Assembly (NCBI RefSeq): GCF_014692875.1
Contig: NZ_CP061171.1
Coordinates: forward strand, 62,001 to 126,000
Origin: Pedobacter riviphilus
GTDB lineage: Bacteria > Bacteroidota > Bacteroidia > Sphingobacteriales > Sphingobacteriaceae
DNA length: 64,000 bases
Reading direction: 5' to 3'
Under the pieces are notes generated by a model. It did no database searches. It saw only the letters and a program-made list of their open reading frames with translations, and had not been told where the DNA came from. The translations under genes and the position numbers were made by a program. Shown piece by piece: positions 53,524 to 63,351 of this stretch (position 1 is its first letter; each line of letters starts with the position of its first letter).

Positions 53524-54306
53524 TTATTGTTTTTTATTGAGTTGTTTAAATTTTTCAAATTCCCTGTGGCCTAACTTCATCAATTGCTTAGGCATCAGGC
53601 GGCTTAAAAATTTGATTACCTGAACCAGGAACGGCTTGATCTCGGGTGTGTCGTTCCGCAATCCTTTAATGGCTACACTAACCAGTTTATCCACGTCCAT
53701 CATTTGGCTGGGATTAGGTGGCAGTATCCAATCATTCTGGAGATTGGTATTTACACCCGGAGGGATCAGCTCGAATACCTTGACACTGGTTTTGTTCAAC
53801 TGCAAACGCAAGGCCTGGGAATAGGCATGAACACCTGCTTTTGAAGCGCTGTAAACCGGAGCCGTTGAGTAAGGCATAAAAGCAATGGCAGAGGAAACAT
53901 TCACAATTGCTGCCGTACGCTTTTTAATCAGGTGGGGCAAAAACTGATGCACCATCCGGATTGTTCCGGTAAGATTGATATCAATCTCACGTGTGATGTT
54001 TTCCAGGCCCTTGCTGGCGTCCTGAACATCAAGCAACCGCATCTCCCCTGCGTTGTTAACAATGATATTCAGATCAGGGAATTGTTGGGTCACCTCTTTA
54101 TACAGGCGCTCAATATCCTGCGGGTTACTTACATCGCTTTGAAAGAGGTGTATATTTGGGAAACGCCTTTTGGTTTCATGTAAGGGCTCTGGTTTACGAC
54201 CTGTAACAATGATTGTTGATCCTTGTTCGGTAAGTTGTTTAACAAGCTCCAAACCTATACCGCTGGTCCCTCCTGTGATCAGGATGGTGCTATTCTTTAA
54301 ATCCAT
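53524..54306 (-). CDS. SDR family oxidoreductase (DltE-like)
   Basis: A 260-residue short-chain dehydrogenase with ILITGGTSGIGLELVKQL, NIIVNNAGEMR, catalytic Ser in VNVSSAIAF and Tyr-x3-Lys in PVYSASKAGVHAY. The overall pattern is that of the DltE-like group. It heads the operon of DUF2147 protein, small membrane protein, DoxX-like protein and AraC regulator. A 238-bp gap separates it from the divergent sigma-factor gene. Confidence 0.9.
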   Translation of the reverse strand: MDLKNSTILITGGTSGIGLELVKQLTEQGSTIIVTGRKPEPLHETKRRFPNIHLFQSDVSNPQDIERLYKEVTQQFPDLNIIVNNAGEMRLLDVQDASKGLENITREIDINLTGTIRMVHQFLPHLIKKRTAAIVNVSSAIAFMPYSTAPVYSASKAGVHAYSQALRLQLNKTSVKVFELIPPGVNTNLQNDWILPPNPSQMMDVDKLVSVAIKGLRNDTPEIKPFLVQVIKFLSRLMPKQLMKLGHREFEKFKQLNKKQ

Positions 54307-54544
54307 ATATTACTCACTATTGTTGATACAAAGTTCGGCCAATGGGGGTAAGCCAATGTATCCAAAAGTCGCAAGGTTGTAGTCAAAAGGAAGATGATCG
54401 GCTTCGGCAACAGGTAATACCGTATGCCTGAGATCGGTACATACACATTGTTTCCTGTTTGGCGGTATGAAATAAAATAGCATATTCCCATTTCAAATTC
54501 TGTTTTGAGCTATTTTTTTTGGTTATTTGAATATTCTTCTCTAA

Positions 54545-55138
54545 GTGGCAAACGATTTAAATGATATAGACCTTTGGGGCAACCTGGTAAAGGGTAACAG
54601 AATTGCCTTGAATAGTATCTATTCGAGATATTTTTCTTCCCTTTATCAGTATGGTATGCGCATGTTGCAGGATGAAGACGCGGCTCGCGACTGCATTCAA
54701 AACCTTTTTGTGCATTTATGGGTGAACCATAAAAAACTCCCGCCGGTAAACAACCTAAGGGGTTACCTGATCTCTGCGCTAAGAAATAACATGATCAATT
54801 TTAAAAATGTTGAAGGAAGATTTCAAAAAGTAGACCTGGAAGCCAACGAGGTTTTTGATTTAAAATTTTCGGTTGAATCGGCATTTATCCAAAAGGAAGA
54901 GCAGACCGAGCAGGTCAGGCAGCTTTCTCTGGCCATGAATAAACTCACTCCGAGGCAAAAAGAGATCATTTACCTGCGGTATTTTGAAGAATTAGACTAT
55001 GCTGAGATCTCCACGATAATGGATTTAAGCATAAAAGGCACTTACAAACTTAGCGCCCGGGCTTTAGAGGCACTTCGCGAAGTTTTGAATATTGATAAAA
55101 TGATGCTTTTAGCCATCTTGCTGAGCTTAAAGAATTAA
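54545..55138 (+). CDS. ECF-type RNA polymerase sigma-70 factor
   Basis: A 197-residue ECF sigma factor starting at GTG. Region 2 is ALNSIYSRYFSSLYQYGMRM and DCIQNLFVHLWVN; region 4 is LTPRQKEIIYLRYFEELDYAEISTIMDLS (LTPRQKEIIYLRYFEE, then YAEISTIMDL). The end is again hydrophobic (MLLAILLSLKN). It is the first gene of the second SusCD locus, 77 bp before the FecR gene. Confidence 0.92.
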   Translation: MANDLNDIDLWGNLVKGNRIALNSIYSRYFSSLYQYGMRMLQDEDAARDCIQNLFVHLWVNHKKLPPVNNLRGYLISALRNNMINFKNVEGRFQKVDLEANEVFDLKFSVESAFIQKEEQTEQVRQLSLAMNKLTPRQKEIIYLRYFEELDYAEISTIMDLSIKGTYKLSARALEALREVLNIDKMMLLAILLSLKN

Positions 55139-55215
55139 TTTTTTAAAAAAAAATAAAATTCCGTGGGGTAATTTCATTTTTTTTCTTGTCTTCATATTGA
55201 AAGACCTAAGAGGGG

Positions 55216-56244
55216 ATGATCAATATGACCAGCAAACTTTACCATTCATTTCAAACAGGAGATTTTTTAGCTGACGAAGACTTTTTACGGTTCGTAAAAT
55301 ATAGTTATCCTGATGACGTAATCTTTTGGAGTAACTGGACGGAAAAATCGCCTGAAAACATTCAGGAATACCGAAGTGCGGTGATTCAGCTCAAGCTTAT
55401 TTTAAGCGATAGCGAAATCGGTGTTTCTCCATCTTTTCGCGAAAATCTTTTAATGGATATAAATGATTCAATTAATGAGTTCGAGCGAAAAAGAAAGAAC
55501 AAACGGATAAGAACAATCTGGCTTTCGGGTGCTGCAAGCATCATCCTGATGGCAACCTGTTTTTCCTGGTACTTCCTTTCTACTATTGTAGTCCGGGCAG
55601 ATTACGCTGAAGACCTCCTGGTGCATTTACCTGATGGTTCTGAAGTGAGGATGAACAAAAACTCTACCTTAAGTTATGCCCGGGCCTTTAACTGGAAGGC
55701 AAGAAGGGAAGTTCGCCTGGATGGTGAGGCTTATTTTAAAGTTAAACACCTCAATTTAACACCAGACCAAATTAAACGGGGCGAACTTTTCGTAGCGGTT
55801 ACCAATGGTGTGGCGGTGCAGGTTTTAGGTACAGAGTTTAACCTGAAAGATCGTCATCACAAAACCAATGTCACACTTATAAAAGGCAAAATTCAGGTAC
55901 AATCTAAAAAGACAGGCAGAAAGTATATGCTTCGTCCCGGAGAACTGCTTGATTTTGATGAGAAGGGAATTGCTGTTCAAAAGATGCAAACCGCTGAAGT
56001 CCAGACAGCCTGGTTGAGTGGTAAGATCATCGTAAACCAAACAAAGGTTAGCGATATCCTGCAAGAATTTGAGGATCTGTATGGCTATAAGGTCATTGTC
56101 GATAACCCTGCGCTCCTGCAAAAGAAAATAGACGGTGCCATCTCGATCAAGAGTGAAGAAAGTCTGCTCTTTACGCTCAAAAATATCTTAGATGTAGATG
56201 TCAAAAAAGAAGGAAAAACAATCTATCTGAAAAACAGGAATTAA
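55216..56244 (+). CDS. FecR family anti-sigma factor
   Basis: A 342-residue inner-membrane anti-sigma factor. The cytoplasmic start is followed by one membrane helix (IWLSGAASIILMATCFSWYFL), the FecR domain (VHLPDGSEVRMNKNSTLSYA; VRLDGEAYFKV; VQVLGTEFNL) and a C-terminal DUF4974-like domain (VSDILQEFEDLYGYKVIV). It should connect the STN domain of the following SusC protein with the ECF sigma factor upstream. Confidence 0.92.
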   Translation: MINMTSKLYHSFQTGDFLADEDFLRFVKYSYPDDVIFWSNWTEKSPENIQEYRSAVIQLKLILSDSEIGVSPSFRENLLMDINDSINEFERKRKNKRIRTIWLSGAASIILMATCFSWYFLSTIVVRADYAEDLLVHLPDGSEVRMNKNSTLSYARAFNWKARREVRLDGEAYFKVKHLNLTPDQIKRGELFVAVTNGVAVQVLGTEFNLKDRHHKTNVTLIKGKIQVQSKKTGRKYMLRPGELLDFDEKGIAVQKMQTAEVQTAWLSGKIIVNQTKVSDILQEFEDLYGYKVIVDNPALLQKKIDGAISIKSEESLLFTLKNILDVDVKKEGKTIYLKNRN

Positions 56245-56281
56245 CTGTTTTATTAATATATCAACTAACAACCAAACAAAA

Positions 56282-59200
56282 ATGAAAAAAAGATTTACCC
56301 GATTACTGGGCTGGATTTATCTGTTGTTTATGTCTGTGATTTTTGTTGCGCCGGCAATGGCGCAATCGGGGAAAACCATTTCAGTAGAAGCAGCACTAAA
56401 TTCGATCTCAAAAAAATACAATGCTAAGTTTGCCTACGAGCACGAAATTGTGCAGGGCAAAACAACGGATGTAGAAAACTTAAAGGCAAAAAATCTTGAT
56501 GAGGTACTGAAACGTGTATTGTATCCCAATAATCTGTTGTTTCTATATGTGAGTGAAGGTAATTATACCATCGTAAGCAGAGAAACTACAATTTCTTCCA
56601 ATCAAGGTGGAGCAATAAAACCTAATCCAGCTCCAGGTGAACAAGAAATTTTTGTCCAGGGACAAGTAACGGATGAAAATGGAGACGCGCTTCCCGGAGC
56701 AACTATAAAGGCCAATATGTCTAACCGTTCGATCAGCGCTGATGCCAACGGAAAGTTTTCGATGTTGGTGCCAAACGGTACAACTGAGGTTTATGTGAGC
56801 TATTTAGGTTATGAAAGCAAAGTCTTCGGTGTTGCCGAACTCCAGAAAAACAGAAGCATTAGCCTAAAACCTGCCTCTTATTCTCAACTGGAAGATGTCA
56901 ACATTGTATCCAATGGTTATCAGTCCCTTCCAAAAGAGCGCTCAACAGGTGCTTTCAGCACTGTAACCGCAGAGGACTTGAAGAAAACCCCGTAGCCAAC
57001 TTAATACAGCGTTTGGAGACAACTACTCCAGGTGTGAAAATCAGTTTAACTTCGGGTGATAATAGCTTTGTATATGGTAATAGTCAGATTGCTATTGGGG
57101 GTGATACCCGTACGGTAGGCAAGAGCGATTATAATATGCAGGTACGTGGAACAAGTACCTATTTAGGTGAAAGCTTTCCACTAATTGTTGTGGATGGTGC
57201 CATCACCCAGCTGGACATATCTACTATTAATCCAAATGATGTAGAAAACATTACATTTTTGAAGGATGCTGCCGCGGCATCAATCTGGGGAACACGGGCT
57301 GCCAACGGAGTAATGGTTATTACAACCAAACGTGGAATAAATAATCAGGCGCCAACGGTAAGTTTTTCGGCTACGGCCGCGATATCAAGCGCTCCGAATC
57401 TTGACTACCTACGTACAATGAACTCGGCTCAGACCATTGAGTATGAGAGAGAATTAGTGGACAAGGGTTTAATTGCTACACCAAATGCTGCAACGGCACT
57501 TGGACAGCCAATTGCTGATGCTACAGATCTATACTTTAAACTAAAAGCAGGTACTATTACCCAAGCCGCTTATCAGGATGCAATTGATCAATATACCTCT
57601 AGAGATAGCCGCGATCAGATCAAACAATATTTCTTGCAGCCTTCAGCCAACCAACAATATAATCTAGCAGTTAGAGGTGGTGGCAATGCATCCAACTACT
57701 TCTATTCTGCCTCTTACAGTAAGGAAAGACCATATGCCGTAGGAACCCAAGGTGAGCGTTTAACCATTACCCTGAACAATACTTTCAAGTTATTTAAAAA
57801 AGCTACCCTGACTACGAGTATCAAAGGTGCCTTTTTCAATCTAAAGAACAATGGTATTTCGCTGAACAGCTTTTACAGTCCAAGTGCCGTGACTTTCATG
57901 CCTTACAACCAGGTCGTAGATGATAATGGAAACCGTGTTCAACGCTCTAACCGTTATTATTCTGGATGGCAGAACACGCTTCCCAGTAAAGGTTTTCTGA
58001 ACTGGGGATATAACGCGCTTGATGAACTTGACAATGCTGACAATACCCAAAAAGATAATAATTATTCGGCCAACATTAACCTTAATGTTCCTATTGTTAA
58101 GGGTTTATCGGCAACAGGCTTTTTTGGAACAGAACGCACCTTTAGTAAAACGCGCCGTTATTATAATGAAAACAGTTATTATTACCGCGACCAGGTGAAT
58201 CTTTTCACGCCGCTTCCGGCAGCAGGTGCAACTACAACGACCAATTCCATAGGTCTTGTACCGGGCGCTGGTATCTTGTCACTGGTCAATACTACCAATA
58301 ACAATTATAACGCCCGCGCGCAGCTGAACTATGATGATAAGATCGGAACGGATCACCAGGTTACTGCGCTCGCTGGTACAGAAATCCGCCAAACTATAGT
58401 TGGACAGGGATTAAATACTTATTACGGCTACAATATGGGAACTGGTATATCACGTGCAGTAAACTATTTTACTCCTTATGCAACAGTTCAAGGGTTTAAT
58501 CAAAGCCTTTCGGGCGCGCCAACTCAAGGGGACAAAACACGTCGCTACCTATCGTATTTCGCTAACGCTGCTTATACTTATAAACAAAAGTATTCCCTCA
58601 CAGCCAGCGCAAGATATGATGATTATAACAACTTTGGCGTGGACCGTAAGTTCAGGGCTACACCGCTTTGGTCTGGAGGATTCAAGTGGGATGTGAGTAA
58701 AGAATCCTTCTTAAAGAACGAAAGCTGGATATCTAATTTAAGCCTGCGCACCACTTATGGCGTGAACGGAAACATCTCAACCACGCTTTTCCCTTTCACC
58801 TATATTTCAATCGGCAATGTGGATTCACCTACAGGACTTCCAACGGCTAGCATTATTGCGCCGGCCAACCCGGAACTGAGATGGGAAAAGACCTATGTTG
58901 CTAATATTGGTTTAGATTTCGGCTTTTTCAAAAATCGTTTGAATGGTACCGTGGATGTGTACAATAAAAAAGGAAGAGATTTATATTTTTCTTTCCCACT
59001 GAACGGAACTTATGGCTTTACAACACTAACCAGAAACTCTTCTAGAATGACCGGAAATGGTGTCGATTTGGGTATTGGCGGAACCATTATTCAATCTGGT
59101 GATTGGGAGCTAACCTCCAGACTAAATTATTCTTATAACACCAATAAAGTGGAAGATGATCGTATGGTAGCCAACTCTCAAACATTTTCAAGCCCAGCAT

Positions 59201-59874
59201 TTTCTCCTACCATCTCGGGATATCCCACTGATAGGCTTTTTGTTTACCAGAATGCTGGACTGGATGCCAATGGATTGACTTTGATTTATGATGAGACCGG
59301 AAAGAAAATTCCAGCTAACCAAAACATTACTTCTTTAGCTGCATTAAAATATGCTGGCAGAACAACTGCCCCTCACTTTGGTAGCTTAAATACCGCTCTA
59401 AGATATAAAGACTTTACCTTGATGGCGATTGCTACTTATCAGTTCGGAAGCGTATTCTTAAAACCCACCATCTCCGGGTACCCTACATTGCGTAACGGAA
59501 CCAAATATGATTTGAGTGAAGATGTTGCACTTCGGTGGAGAAAAGCTGGTGATGAACTGACTACAAATGTTCCAGGTGTAGCCGGCACTTCATCTCCAGT
59601 AAGCTTAACCAGATATATGCAATCTGATATCAATGTGCTTAAAGGAGATTATATCCGTTTACGTGAGCTTTCTTTAAGTTACCGTATTCCGGTTGATAAG
59701 ATTACTAAGGCAGTAAAAACTGCGGATTTTGGTTTTGCGGTTAGAAACCTTGGCCTATTGTGGACAGCAAACAAAGAGGGGATCGATCCTGATTTTACAG
59801 GAAACTTGAGCTCCACTACGCTTGGCCTTCCTGCAACAGTATCTTATAGCTTTTCATTGAACGTTAACTTTTAA
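56282..59874 (+). pseudogene. SusC/RagA transporter with STN domain, broken by one frameshift
   Basis: The second SusC-type importer, read in two frames. The first 237 codons give signal peptide, STN domain (KTISVEAALNSISKKYNAKF), carboxypeptidase-like domain (GQVTDENGDALPGATIKA) and the start of the plug, ending VTAEDLKKTP at a TAG (56993-56995). The other frame continues directly with VANLIQRLETTTPGVKI, then SusC plug (VVDGAITQLDISTINPND) and barrel to the stop at 59874. The break is at the CCCC run 56988-56991; one more C restores 1197 residues, the same length as the first SusC. Homopolymer error in the sequence is at least as likely as real inactivation, since all partners are intact. 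Confidence 0.88.
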
Positions 59875-59885
59875 TCCAGCAGAAC

Positions 59886-61283
59886 ATGAACCTTAAATAT
59901 TCTTACCCATTGATCATTGCCGGATTATTGGCTTTCTCCGGCTGTAAAAAATATGTGGACATTAAAACCCAGGGAAACCTGGTTCCAAAAGAAACTCAGA
60001 ATTACCGCTACCTGTTAAACGCTTCGTCGAGTCTCGAACGTAGTCCGAGTCTTTTTGAGCTGGCATCGGATGATATTAATATCGTCGATGCCAGTCAGTT
60101 GAATTCTTTGAACTCGCTTTTTTATGGTTATTACCTCCGTGCATATTCTTGGCAGCCAGTAATTTATCAGGTGGGGAACGTAAGTTATGAACAGGACGAT
60201 AACTGGAATGCAGAATACAGCTTAATTTTTTATTGCAATACGATCATCAATGAGCTTCCAGCAAGTAATGGTACAGATAATGAAAAGGCCGCACTAACTG
60301 CTGAAGCTTTAGTTCACCGCGCAGATGCTTATTTAAATTTGGTAAACCTTTACGGTAAACCCTATAATGCTTCAACTGCGGGAACTGATCTTGGCGTGCC
60401 TCTGATCTTAACGCAGACCTTATCACAAAAACTAAATAGGGCTTCAGTCCAGGCTGTGCACAATCAGATCATTGCCGACTTGACTACCGCGATCCCTTCG
60501 CTGCCTAATAACCAGGCTTATAACACGCTACCAAGCAAGGTATCCGCTTATGCGCTGTTGGCACGTTGTTATTTCTATATGAAAGACTATGCTAATGCAT
60601 CAAAATTCGCTGACCAGGCATTAGCGGTGAGAAGTACCCTGAATGATTTAAGCACAATTACTGCGGTAACTACTGCTAATTATCCACGAAGAGTATTCGA
60701 TCCGGAAATCTTACTGTCTAAAACCCCAATCAATGGAACTATTTCATTTACCCCAACGGCATATCGCTTAAGTGATGAGTTGGTAGGTCTGTTGGGTACA
60801 AAAGATCAGCGTTATACACTCTTTACTGTTCCTGCATCTACAATATCTGCCGATTATACCGGTAGATATTTCTACCGCGATCGCGCAATAGGAGAAGCGC
60901 GTAATGTTGGACCTTCTGTTCCTGAAATGATGCTAATCAAAGCAGAAGCACTTGCCAGATCCGGTGATGCTGCTGGAGCGATGTTATTGGTTAATAACCT
61001 TCGGGTTAAGCGGTTTAAACCAGCTGACTATGTTGCTTTAACTGCAGCGAGCGCAGCCGATGCTGTGGTAAAGGTGGTAGAGGAACGTCGCCGTGAATTC
61101 TTTGGGCGCCCTTTGCGTTGGTGGGATATGCGAAGACTAAAAAATGAAGCACCTTTCCAGCGCACCTATACCAAAACTTTTTCAGGCATAACCTATACGT
61201 TGGATCCTAACAGCGACCGATATGTATTTCCGATCGCAGAATTCTTGACCAATTTGAATCCTGAACTGGAAAAAAATCCCTAA
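59886..61283 (+). CDS. SusD/RagB family surface lipoprotein
   Basis: The binding lid of the second SusC, 465 residues, 11 bp after it. The lipoprotein signal ends AFSGC (Cys20) and is followed by KKYVDIKTQG. TPR-like repeats (YALLARCYFYMKDYANASKFADQAL) and the C-terminal segment ERRREFFGRPLRWWDMRRL are typical. As in the first locus there is no glycoside hydrolase nearby and a thioredoxin-like gene follows. Confidence 0.93.
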   Translation: MNLKYSYPLIIAGLLAFSGCKKYVDIKTQGNLVPKETQNYRYLLNASSSLERSPSLFELASDDINIVDASQLNSLNSLFYGYYLRAYSWQPVIYQVGNVSYEQDDNWNAEYSLIFYCNTIINELPASNGTDNEKAALTAEALVHRADAYLNLVNLYGKPYNASTAGTDLGVPLILTQTLSQKLNRASVQAVHNQIIADLTTAIPSLPNNQAYNTLPSKVSAYALLARCYFYMKDYANASKFADQALAVRSTLNDLSTITAVTTANYPRRVFDPEILLSKTPINGTISFTPTAYRLSDELVGLLGTKDQRYTLFTVPASTISADYTGRYFYRDRAIGEARNVGPSVPEMMLIKAEALARSGDAAGAMLLVNNLRVKRFKPADYVALTAASAADAVVKVVEERRREFFGRPLRWWDMRRLKNEAPFQRTYTKTFSGITYTLDPNSDRYVFPIAEFLTNLNPELEKNP

Positions 61284-61312
61284 ACAAAGCGATAACAACT
61301 ACACAAATACAT

Positions 61313-61337
61313 GCTGCCGGGCATTTTGTCCGGCAGC
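61313..61337 (+). terminator. Perfect hairpin between susD and the TlpA gene (second locus)
   Basis: GCTGCCGG (61313-61320) and CCGGCAGC (61330-61337) form a perfect 8-bp GC-rich stem with a 9-nt loop in the 67-bp gap. The same kind of hairpin occupies the same place in the first locus, though the sequences differ. Confidence 0.5.
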
Positions 61338-61350
61338 TAAACCAATCCCA

Positions 61351-63351
61351 ATGAAAAAAAGAGTTCAAAAATCAGTCCTGTTCTTAATCACGCTCTCGCT
61401 ATGGGCAGGTGCGGCATTTGCCCAAACGCACACCAGCTTTCGCATTGTTCCGGAAAAGGCTAATCCGGGACAGGATATTGAAATCGTTTACGATGCGGCA
61501 GGCACCATATTGAACAACCAAAAAAATGTTAGTGCAGTGGTTTATGCTTATCGAAACTACAAGTGGTATGCATCAGATCTGAGCTTAAGAGGCAGTGGTA
61601 AGGTTTGGAAAGCACCATATAAGGTTCCAGCCGACTGCGGAATAATCGCAGTGAAATTTAAGGCTGATACACTGGTAGATAATAACAAAGAAGAGGGGTA
61701 TTTTACCATGTTTCTGGATAAAGACCGCGCAGGTTTAATCGCAAAGGGTGCCTATGCAGGATGGGGGCTGGCACGTTCCCCGAAATATGGAATGGACATT
61801 CCGGGTTACATCAAATTTGAAGGTATTAGTGATTCGGCAACCTACCACTGGTTAAATCAGGAGATAAGCTTTAACCAATCGGCAAAATCAGTTCTTGTTT
61901 ACCCTTATGCACTTGCAACAAAAGCAACTTATAAAAATAACGCTGGCCCACGATTGCAAAGCGTGCTCAATTATCTTAAAAGAGCCGATGCCAGTGAGGT
62001 AGATTTATTAAACGCCAGAAAAATACTCCTTAGGATTGTGCAAGACAAGGCCACTGCTGATTCAGTCGATAAGGTAATGCTGCAACGTTTCCCAAAGGGT
62101 AGCCTGGCTCGTTTAAATGCTTTTAAAGCGATGCCGGTAGGGTCGGATGTGAGCCTGCTCTTAAAATCTAACAGGCAGTTTTTGATCGATTTTCCCGAAC
62201 AAGGGGGCAATGAAGAATTTGCCCGCGAAAACAGAATAGATTATCCAACGATTTATCAGAACATCATTGTTTTGGGCGCTTATGCCGATAAGAACTACGC
62301 TGAGCTGGATAAATACATCGGAAAAATGCCTTTTAGCATGTTGCCAACGCTTTACTATAAAATTGTAGAAATTCCCTTCAGCAGAAAAGAAGTAACGGAA
62401 AAAGCACTGCTTCCGGTTTCTGAAAAAATAATAAAAAGAATCGAAATGCTCAGGGATAACCGTCCGGATGAATACGCTTATTTTTCTCCGGCAGAATGGG
62501 TTAAATTCGTGAACGGATCTATCGCCAAACGCATTCTGCCAATTCATGTTCATTTATTAAATGCAGCGGGTCGTTACCAACAGGCATTGGGTTATGCCAA
62601 CCAATCTAAATTATTGCTTGGGTACACAAGTGCTGCCCTAAATGCAGAGTTGGCCAACATTTTAGTCCATCTTGGCGACAAGCCAGCGCTCAGGATCCTT
62701 TTGGAAAAAAGTGTTTTTGAAAACCAGAGCAGTGCTGAAATGTTATCGATGCTTAAGGATATGTACATCAAAAGAACCGGTGGTGAAAAGGGCTACGACC
62801 AATATTTAAATGGTTTGAGAAATAGCGTTAGAGGGGTGAAAATGGCTGAAGAAATCAAAAAAGAGATGTTCAGTAAGCCGATGGTCGATTTTGCTATGGA
62901 AGATTTGAACGGGGCAACCGTGAAGTTGGGTGATCTAAAAGGAAAAACCGTGGTTTTCGATTTCTGGGCAACCTGGTGCGTGCCCTGTAAAGCATCCTTT
63001 CCGGGAATGAAATTGGCTGTCGACAAATATGCAAGCGATCCAAATGTTGTTTTCTACTTTGTAGATACCGAAGAACGATCGGCAAATTATAAAGCAGAGG
63101 TTGCCCAATATATTAAGGATAACCATTACAATTTCAATGTATTGTTTGATAATAAAGCAAAAGATGCCAAAGCTACCGGCGAAGTATTCGAACGCGTTTG
63201 CAAGGCATTTAACATCTCCGGGATCCCACAAAAAATAATTGTCGATTCCAATGGAAATGCCCGTTTTATTACGGTCGGTTTTAAAGGCAGTGCTACTGAA
63301 CTGGCAGACGAGATTTCTGCTATGGTTGATATTACAAAAACAGGCAAATAA
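61351..63351 (+). CDS. Large TlpA-like thioredoxin-fold protein
   Basis: A 666-residue exported protein. After the signal peptide (LFLITLSLWAGAAFAQ) comes a beta-rich region (about 25-140; FRIVPEKANPGQDIEIVYD), then a long helical part (about 170-510) without recognised family, and a C-terminal thioredoxin/AhpC-TSA domain from about 520. The active site is Cys543-Val-Pro-Cys546 in FWATWCVPCKASFPG, with cis-Pro segment ISGIPQKIIVDSNG. Its stop overlaps the start of the following hydrolase by one base (TAATG), so the two are translationally coupled. A role in reducing or assembling the SusCD substrate or its proteins is inference. Confidence 0.87.
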   Translation: MKKRVQKSVLFLITLSLWAGAAFAQTHTSFRIVPEKANPGQDIEIVYDAAGTILNNQKNVSAVVYAYRNYKWYASDLSLRGSGKVWKAPYKVPADCGIIAVKFKADTLVDNNKEEGYFTMFLDKDRAGLIAKGAYAGWGLARSPKYGMDIPGYIKFEGISDSATYHWLNQEISFNQSAKSVLVYPYALATKATYKNNAGPRLQSVLNYLKRADASEVDLLNARKILLRIVQDKATADSVDKVMLQRFPKGSLARLNAFKAMPVGSDVSLLLKSNRQFLIDFPEQGGNEEFARENRIDYPTIYQNIIVLGAYADKNYAELDKYIGKMPFSMLPTLYYKIVEIPFSRKEVTEKALLPVSEKIIKRIEMLRDNRPDEYAYFSPAEWVKFVNGSIAKRILPIHVHLLNAAGRYQQALGYANQSKLLLGYTSAALNAELANILVHLGDKPALRILLEKSVFENQSSAEMLSMLKDMYIKRTGGEKGYDQYLNGLRNSVRGVKMAEEIKKEMFSKPMVDFAMEDLNGATVKLGDLKGKTVVFDFWATWCVPCKASFPGMKLAVDKYASDPNVVFYFVDTEERSANYKAEVAQYIKDNHYNFNVLFDNKAKDAKATGEVFERVCKAFNISGIPQKIIVDSNGNARFITVGFKGSATELADEISAMVDITKTGK

